From positions 1 to 9,795 of the forward strand of contig JAHFRG010000057.1 of assembly GCA_023258935.1 (NCBI GenBank): a stretch of DNA of 9,795 nt, in the 5' to 3' direction. Both the position numbers and the translations under genes were made by a program. Every line of letters starts with the position of its first letter. Position 1 is the first letter of the stretch. A model generated the notes under the pieces. That model searched no databases, had not been told where the DNA came from, and saw only the letters and a program-made list of their open reading frames with translations. Below, in pieces: positions 5,701 through 9,795 of the stretch. The stretch is from Betaproteobacteria bacterium (GTDB taxonomy: Bacteria > Pseudomonadota > Gammaproteobacteria > Burkholderiales > JAHFRG01).

Positions 5701-7467
5701 ATGATGGATACGCTGGCAACTGGTTTGGTTGCAGTATCAGTACTGATGTGGCTGGTAGTGCTGCTGATTCCGTGGCGTCCTTGGTCTTTTCAGCCGTTTC
5801 TCGATGCACAATCCGGCGGTGGCGACTTGAGCGATATCACCGTTCTCATCCCCGCCCGCAATGAAGCGGCAGTCATCCAGAAAACGCTTGCTGCGTTAAA
5901 AGCCCAGGGCTGCAATCTTTCCCTGGTCGTGGTGGATGACCAGTCTGCGGATGGAACGGCAGAGCTCGCTCGCAAAGCGTGGGCCGACAGGCTTGCCGTG
6001 GTTGCAAGCGCGCCATTGCCTCCAGAATGGAGCGGCAAACTGTGGGCGCTGGAACAGGGGCGGCAGCATGTGAAGACCCCGCTGGTGTTGCTTATGGATG
6101 CCGATATCGAGCTTAAACCCGGAATCGTCTGGTGCTTGCGTGAATATATGCAACGGCATGAAGTGGCGTTTATCTCTCTTATGGCAGTGCCGATGATGAG
6201 CAATTTTTGGGAAAAACTGTTGATGCCGGCTTTCGTTTATTTTTTTAAATTGCTTTACCCTTTCTACCTGTCGAATTCAGGCAAGAGCAAAGTGGCCGCA
6301 GCTGCCGGCGGCTGCATCCTGATGCAAACTAGGTTGCTCGATGAGATCGGCGGTTTTGCAGCGATCAAGGACGAATTGATAGATGATTGCAGCCTGGCGC
6401 GGCGTATCAAATCAAAAGGGCATAACACATGGATCGGATTGACTCATTCGGTGTGCAGCATTCGTCCGTATCAGCAACTTAGGCAGATCTGGAATATGGT
6501 GACACGCACGGCTTTTACGCAACTGCATTACTCAATCGGGCTATTGTTGGCATGCACCGTACTCATGGCCTTGGCATTTGGCATGCCGGTGGCAGGGCTG
6601 TTCTTCACTGCTTCTATTGCCCAGTATCTGGCACTGGCTGCTTGTATGGCCATGGCGCTATCTTATCTTCCCACGCTTAAGTTTTACGGACGATCAGTCA
6701 TTTGGGTTTTGGGCCTGCCGCTCATCGGGATGCTTTATCTGGCCATGACTTGGAATTCGGCGCTGCGCTACTTTCGCGGCGAACGCGCACGCTGGAAAGA
6801 CCGCAGTTATGACTCGCGCGCAAACAGCATGCGCTGGACATTCCTGCTACTGCCGCAGTTTCTCGCGGCCGGCTTGTTAATGGCGAACCCGGCGGCACCG
6901 CTTCACGCAGCGTCGCCCGAGGGCGCAACCGCAGTGGTGGAACGTTTCCAGAGCACGCTGATTTCAGTGATGAAGGACGCGCAAAAGCTCGGTTACGAAG
7001 GACGTTATAAACGCCTTGCTCCAGCGGTGGAGGAAAGCCATGATCTTCCCGGCATTGCGCAATTTGCCGCCGGCCGTTATTGGGAAAAACTCTCAGACCA
7101 GCAGAAAAAAGCCTATGTGGACGCCTTCGCCAGGATGAGCATTGCGACTTACGCCTACCGCTTTGATGAATATTCGGGCGAGAACTTCAAGGCAGTTTCT
7201 GAAGAAGCTACCGGCAAAAGTGATGCGCTGGTGCATACCTTGTTTTCAAAGGCGAATGGCGAGAACATACACTTCGATTATGTGCTGCGCAACAAAGACG
7301 GGGTTTGGCGTATTATTAACATCGTCGTTGATGGCGTAAGCGATCTGGCAATCAAGCGTTCTGAGTACGGCAACATCCTCCGTGACCAGGGCGCAGACGT
7401 GCTGATTGCCAAACTGCAAGGACAGATCGCACAGTATTCAAAGCCGGCAAGCACGAAAAATAAATAA
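5701..7467 (+). CDS. Fused HpnB-type glycosyltransferase and HpnM (MlaC/Ttg2-like) protein
   Basis: One 588-codon frame carries two proteins that are normally separate. Residues 1-376 match the hopene-associated family 2 glycosyltransferase HpnB. There is an N-terminal helix (about 9-24), VLIPARNEAAV (48-58), VVVDDQSADGT (76-86), PPEWSGKLWA (107-116), DADI (133-136) and DDCSLARRIK (228-237). Membrane helices follow at about 279-320 and 333-351, then a basic stretch RGERARWKDR. Met377 (base 6829) starts a classic signal-peptide pattern (hydrophobic 380-395, possible cleavage after Ala403). Residues about 408-575 resemble HpnM of the MlaC/Ttg2 family, with DYVLRNKDGVWRIINIVVDGVSDLAIKRSEY near the end. 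The basic stretch before 377 suggests that segment enters the membrane from the cytosol, putting the HpnM part in the periplasm, tethered or released by signal peptidase. No ribosome site precedes 6829. An in-frame TGA (5689-5691) fixes the ATG at 5701 or 5704; the ribosome site is weak. A lost stop codon, true fusion and sequence error are all possible. Confidence 0.9.
   Translation: MMDTLATGLVAVSVLMWLVVLLIPWRPWSFQPFLDAQSGGGDLSDITVLIPARNEAAVIQKTLAALKAQGCNLSLVVVDDQSADGTAELARKAWADRLAVVASAPLPPEWSGKLWALEQGRQHVKTPLVLLMDADIELKPGIVWCLREYMQRHEVAFISLMAVPMMSNFWEKLLMPAFVYFFKLLYPFYLSNSGKSKVAAAAGGCILMQTRLLDEIGGFAAIKDELIDDCSLARRIKSKGHNTWIGLTHSVCSIRPYQQLRQIWNMVTRTAFTQLHYSIGLLLACTVLMALAFGMPVAGLFFTASIAQYLALAACMAMALSYLPTLKFYGRSVIWVLGLPLIGMLYLAMTWNSALRYFRGERARWKDRSYDSRANSMRWTFLLLPQFLAAGLLMANPAAPLHAASPEGATAVVERFQSTLISVMKDAQKLGYEGRYKRLAPAVEESHDLPGIAQFAAGRYWEKLSDQQKKAYVDAFARMSIATYAYRFDEYSGENFKAVSEEATGKSDALVHTLFSKANGENIHFDYVLRNKDGVWRIINIVVDGVSDLAIKRSEYGNILRDQGADVLIAKLQGQIAQYSKPASTKNK
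6829..7467 (+). other. hpnM: HpnM/MlaC-like half of the fused ORF, with internal signal-peptide-like segment
   Basis: This is the part that would be a stand-alone hpnM: ATG at 6829 and 213 codons to the stop at 7467. HpnM proteins are exported MlaC/Ttg2-like proteins found beside hopanoid genes, and MlaC itself carries lipids through the periplasm. The segment starts MRWTFLLLPQFLAAGLL, a normal signal-peptide n- and h-region, and ends PLHA before the mature part. The 15 nt before the ATG (CGCGCGCAAACAGC context) hold no purine-rich ribosome site, so independent translation looks poor but could occur by coupling. Listed separately only to mark the domain boundary. Confidence 0.7.
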
Positions 7468-7524
7468 ACACCGCAGGCGAATCACCCGCTATATTGACCG
7501 TCTTACCAGCTAATAGGTAAAGCG

Positions 7525-8394
7525 ATGGAATATCATCAGCCACAAGCTTGCATAATGGGCAAGAATAAAAACGCAATCATTGCGGTGCTTGCCGCGGCGG
7601 TTTTGCTCTCCTCAGGCTGTGCCAGCACTCCCAGGGAAGAAAACAACGTCAATGATCCCTATGAAGGGGTGAACCGCAAGATCTACAAGTTCAACGATGC
7701 GCTGGACCGAAATATCCTCAAGCCGGTCGCCGACGCCTATGAGAAAGTCACGCCCGAGCCTGCCAGAACCTCGGTATCCAATTTTTTTAACAATCTGGGT
7801 TACCTCAACACCGTTCTTAACGATTTTTTCCAGGGCAAGTTCAAACAGGGAACTGCCGACTTGGGTCGTTTTCTGATCAACAGCACCGTCGGCTCATTAG
7901 GGCTGGTGGATGTGGCGAGCAAGATGGGGTTGAAGGCGCATGAGGAGGACCTGGGACAAACACTGGCCGTGTATGGCACCCCACAGGGACCCTATCTGGT
8001 CATACCCTTGCTGGGCCCGAACACCGCGCGCGACGCACCGGATTTGGGGATGAGCACAGTAACCAGCGGCTTGTTCTACATCAGTCAACTCGCCGTCACC
8101 CTGCCCTTGTACGCGCTGAAGATAGTTGATACGCGATACCGCTATTCAAAAAGCTTGCAGATCGTCGATGAAGCAGCGCTTGATCGTTATATATTCGTGC
8201 GTGATGCTTACCTGCAGCATCGCAATTACCTGATATACGATGGCCACCCGCCGCAGCAGAAGTTCGAAGACGAAGGATATGAAGAAGCGCCAGTCGAGAC
8301 GCCGAAATCAAAAGACGAGGGAAGCGTAGAACCCGATCAGACGCCGAAATCGAAAGAAGATAAAATCCAAGAGCCTGGTCAGAGCTCTCTATAA
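7525..8394 (+). CDS. mlaA: MlaA/VacJ-family outer-membrane lipoprotein
   Basis: MlaA removes phospholipids from the outer leaflet of the outer membrane and hands them to periplasmic MlaC. The N-terminus has a hydrophobic run (17-28) and a lipobox LLSSGC with Cys32; Ala at +2 fits outer-membrane sorting. The family pattern follows: NDPYEGVNRKIYKFNDALDR from 43, NFFNNLGYLNTVLNDFFQGK, LGRFLINSTVGSLGLVDVASKMGL, EEDLGQTLAVYGTPQGPYLVIPLLGPNTARD. The length of 289 aa is slightly long because of an acidic/basic tail after about 250, built partly from a 14-residue tandem repeat. AGG at 7515-7517 supports the ATG at 7525; Met11 (7555) would give a more compact signal peptide but has no ribosome site. 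It begins 57 bp after the HpnB-HpnM stop and is probably in the same operon. With an HpnM domain just upstream, it may serve hopanoid rather than general phospholipid traffic, which is an inference. No mlaFEDB genes are visible. Confidence 0.93.
   Translation: MEYHQPQACIMGKNKNAIIAVLAAAVLLSSGCASTPREENNVNDPYEGVNRKIYKFNDALDRNILKPVADAYEKVTPEPARTSVSNFFNNLGYLNTVLNDFFQGKFKQGTADLGRFLINSTVGSLGLVDVASKMGLKAHEEDLGQTLAVYGTPQGPYLVIPLLGPNTARDAPDLGMSTVTSGLFYISQLAVTLPLYALKIVDTRYRYSKSLQIVDEAALDRYIFVRDAYLQHRNYLIYDGHPPQQKFEDEGYEEAPVETPKSKDEGSVEPDQTPKSKEDKIQEPGQSSL
8297..8380 (+). repeat. Imperfect 42-bp tandem duplication in the mlaA tail
   Basis: Two 42-bp units (8297-8338 and 8339-8380) each start with the same 13 bases, AGACGCCGAAATC, and encode ETPKSKDEGSVEPD and QTPKSKEDKIQEPG. 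The 14-codon period keeps the frame. The second unit has diverged, mostly with similar charged residues, so the duplication is not very recent. It lengthens a flexible, highly charged C-terminus and lies outside the conserved MlaA domain. Confidence 0.75.
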
Positions 8395-9795
8395 AACAGT
8401 AGCACAAAGCTCGCCAGTACCAGGGAAATAGCCCACAGCCAGCCGGGAAGGCGGTTGGCTGGGGAAGGCAGTCTTAATTCCAGCAAGCGCCCGACTCCCA
8501 CCATTACCGCTAAAAATCCGAGCAGCGAATGCGAAACCTCTATGAGGTACTGGTATTTATCGGCAAGCAGGGTGTGGGAATGGGTGAGCAACAACGCTCC
8601 GCCCGTTATGCATAATACAGGGAAGGCATAGCGCCAGCGCGTCTCGGCAAGCCCTCCGACGCGCACCCGCCACTCGAACAGCGCAAGGCTTATCACCACC
8701 GCAGTGGCCAGCCGATGTTGGATTACTGAGGGTATCACCAGGGTTTCCCAAAAACCTTCGTAACCGAGCGGCCATCCGTTAGGTTCGCCGATCAGCACCA
8801 GAAACACCCCGACCAGCAAGAATAACAGCGGCCAATTCCGCGCCCATGGAAATTTACCAGTGCGGTCCAGCACCGCCGCCAACCCCACGATCAGAACCAG
8901 CAGGCCTGAAAAGTTGTGGTTGAACTCGCTTTGCCTCTTGTCTAAGTCGTTATGGAGAGTAAAGACATCGAACGAAGACCTGGAACTCGCCAGATATTCC
9001 TGGCGCGGCGGAGGGGCAAGACGTGGTATCCCCGGTTTGAGCACTTCCCAGACTTCAGCAGGTGTCGCCTTTTCCGCTGCGACGTCGATTGATGGCGGCT
9101 GAGAAGTAAGCGCGGCAGCGGTAAGTAAAATGATGACAACGATGATGAATTCGGCTTCAACGAACGGAGGGACGCGTGTTCCTATTCCCTGCGTATTGCC
9201 CAGCCGCAGCCAGCGCCGCGTGAGAAAGAAATTCATAGCGCCCAGCGCGAGCGCGGCGAGGAGCAGAGCCACTTTGGTCAGCACCATCACGCCGTAGTCG
9301 GTGCCGATGAGGCCTTCCCAGTCGCCGATATAACTCCACCACAGATAAATTCCGCAAAAGGTGAGCGATACCACGCCGAGTACAGCGAGCGGCGAAAAAC
9401 GCGCCAGCGCATGCGGCCACAAAGGCGAACTGCTGCTGCGCGTGAGCCGCCATAACCCTAGGAGCTGAATGATGCCTCCCACCCATACCGCAGCGCCAAG
9501 CTGATGCAGCACCGTCATCGCCATAAGCGGAACAGTGCCCTCGAGGCGGCCTACTGCATGCACCAGCCATGCCCTGCTAACCATAAGTAAAATCGCCGCC
9601 GCTATGGCGGCGCTCCATGCAGCGCGTGATGCCGGATGTTTGATGAGCCATACGCCCGACAAAGTCAGGGCGACGGCAAAGGCGACATGAATCATGCCGG
9701 CATGGGCGAAACCGGTGGAGAAGAACGCCGCAATAGGCCACACACCGGATTCATCAGCGAGCGCCCACGGCTCCATCAGCAATACCAGCATTTGC
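8379..9795 (-). CDS. CopD-family copper-resistance membrane protein, N-terminus cut by window edge
   Basis: The minus strand is open from the right edge to a stop at 8379-8381. The first ATG in the window is at 9791, but the frame is still open upstream (codon CAA at 9794-9792), so the true start may be outside. At least 470 residues are present with about ten membrane segments. Numbered from 9791, residues about 88-200 match the CopD domain: VLHQLGAAVWVGGI (His96, Trp103) and LTKVALLLAALALGAMNFFLTRRW. CopD/PcoD proteins are inner-membrane proteins linked to copper uptake or delivery, usually beside periplasmic CopC. After a polar loop (about 232-290), a second membrane half carries histidines in or near helices: EFNHNFSG, IQHRLATAV, THSHTLL and EVSHSLLG. 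I cannot name that half; metal or heme binding is possible. Its stop overlaps the 3' end of convergent mlaA by 16 bp. It has no evident link to the hopanoid genes. Confidence 0.85.
   Translation of the reverse strand, partial: QMLVLLMEPWALADESGVWPIAAFFSTGFAHAGMIHVAFAVALTLSGVWLIKHPASRAAWSAAIAAAILLMVSRAWLVHAVGRLEGTVPLMAMTVLHQLGAAVWVGGIIQLLGLWRLTRSSSSPLWPHALARFSPLAVLGVVSLTFCGIYLWWSYIGDWEGLIGTDYGVMVLTKVALLLAALALGAMNFFLTRRWLRLGNTQGIGTRVPPFVEAEFIIVVIILLTAAALTSQPPSIDVAAEKATPAEVWEVLKPGIPRLAPPPRQEYLASSRSSFDVFTLHNDLDKRQSEFNHNFSGLLVLIVGLAAVLDRTGKFPWARNWPLLFLLVGVFLVLIGEPNGWPLGYEGFWETLVIPSVIQHRLATAVVISLALFEWRVRVGGLAETRWRYAFPVLCITGGALLLTHSHTLLADKYQYLIEVSHSLLGFLAVMVGVGRLLELRLPSPANRLPGWLWAISLVLASFVLLFYREL

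Noticed and set aside
6829..6831. Independent translation start for a separate hpnM
   Set aside because: No ribosome site precedes the ATG and there is no stop codon ending hpnB, so the main reading is one fused ORF; coupling cannot be fully excluded.

Overview
The window reads as chromosomal DNA of a Gram-negative proteobacterium. It is most like a betaproteobacterium, perhaps of the Nitrosomonadales type. This rests on a moderate GC content, the style of the IspH and Dxs proteins, and the presence of hopanoid genes and an outer-membrane lipid-transport lipoprotein. The lineage is an inference from protein style, not a measured match. I see no rRNA, tRNA, CRISPR array, insertion sequence or phage gene.

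Layout. Positions 1-1063 (minus strand) hold the first 354 codons of an NfeD/SppA-type membrane serine protease that runs off the left edge. Positions 1275-3182 (minus) hold dxs, the first enzyme of the MEP isoprenoid pathway. A 390-bp gap (3183-3572) separates dxs from a divergent plus-strand series: ispH (last MEP enzyme), hpnH (radical SAM adenosylhopane synthase), a 588-codon ORF that joins an HpnB-type glycosyltransferase to an HpnM/MlaC-like domain, and an MlaA/VacJ lipoprotein. A minus-strand CopD-family membrane protein converges on mlaA, overlaps its 3' end by 16 bp and runs off the right edge.

How the genes fit together. Dxs and IspH supply the C5 isoprenoid units. HpnH attaches an adenosyl side chain to the C30 hopene to give C35 hopanoids, and HpnB belongs to a hopanoid-linked glycosyltransferase family. 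HpnM and MlaA resemble the periplasmic and outer-membrane parts of the Mla lipid-transport system. The plus-strand block therefore looks like one operon running from precursor supply through hopanoid tailoring to (by inference) movement across the envelope. Squalene synthesis genes (hpnCDE), the squalene-hopene cyclase and hpnG are not in the window and must lie elsewhere if the pathway is complete.

The most unusual item is the in-frame HpnB-HpnM joint at about 6829. A signal-peptide-like segment sits inside the ORF exactly where a free-standing HpnM would start. Other points of note are a near-consensus promoter with a roughly 250-nt structured leader ahead of ispH, a 14-codon tandem duplication at the end of mlaA, and a histidine-containing second membrane half in the CopD protein.
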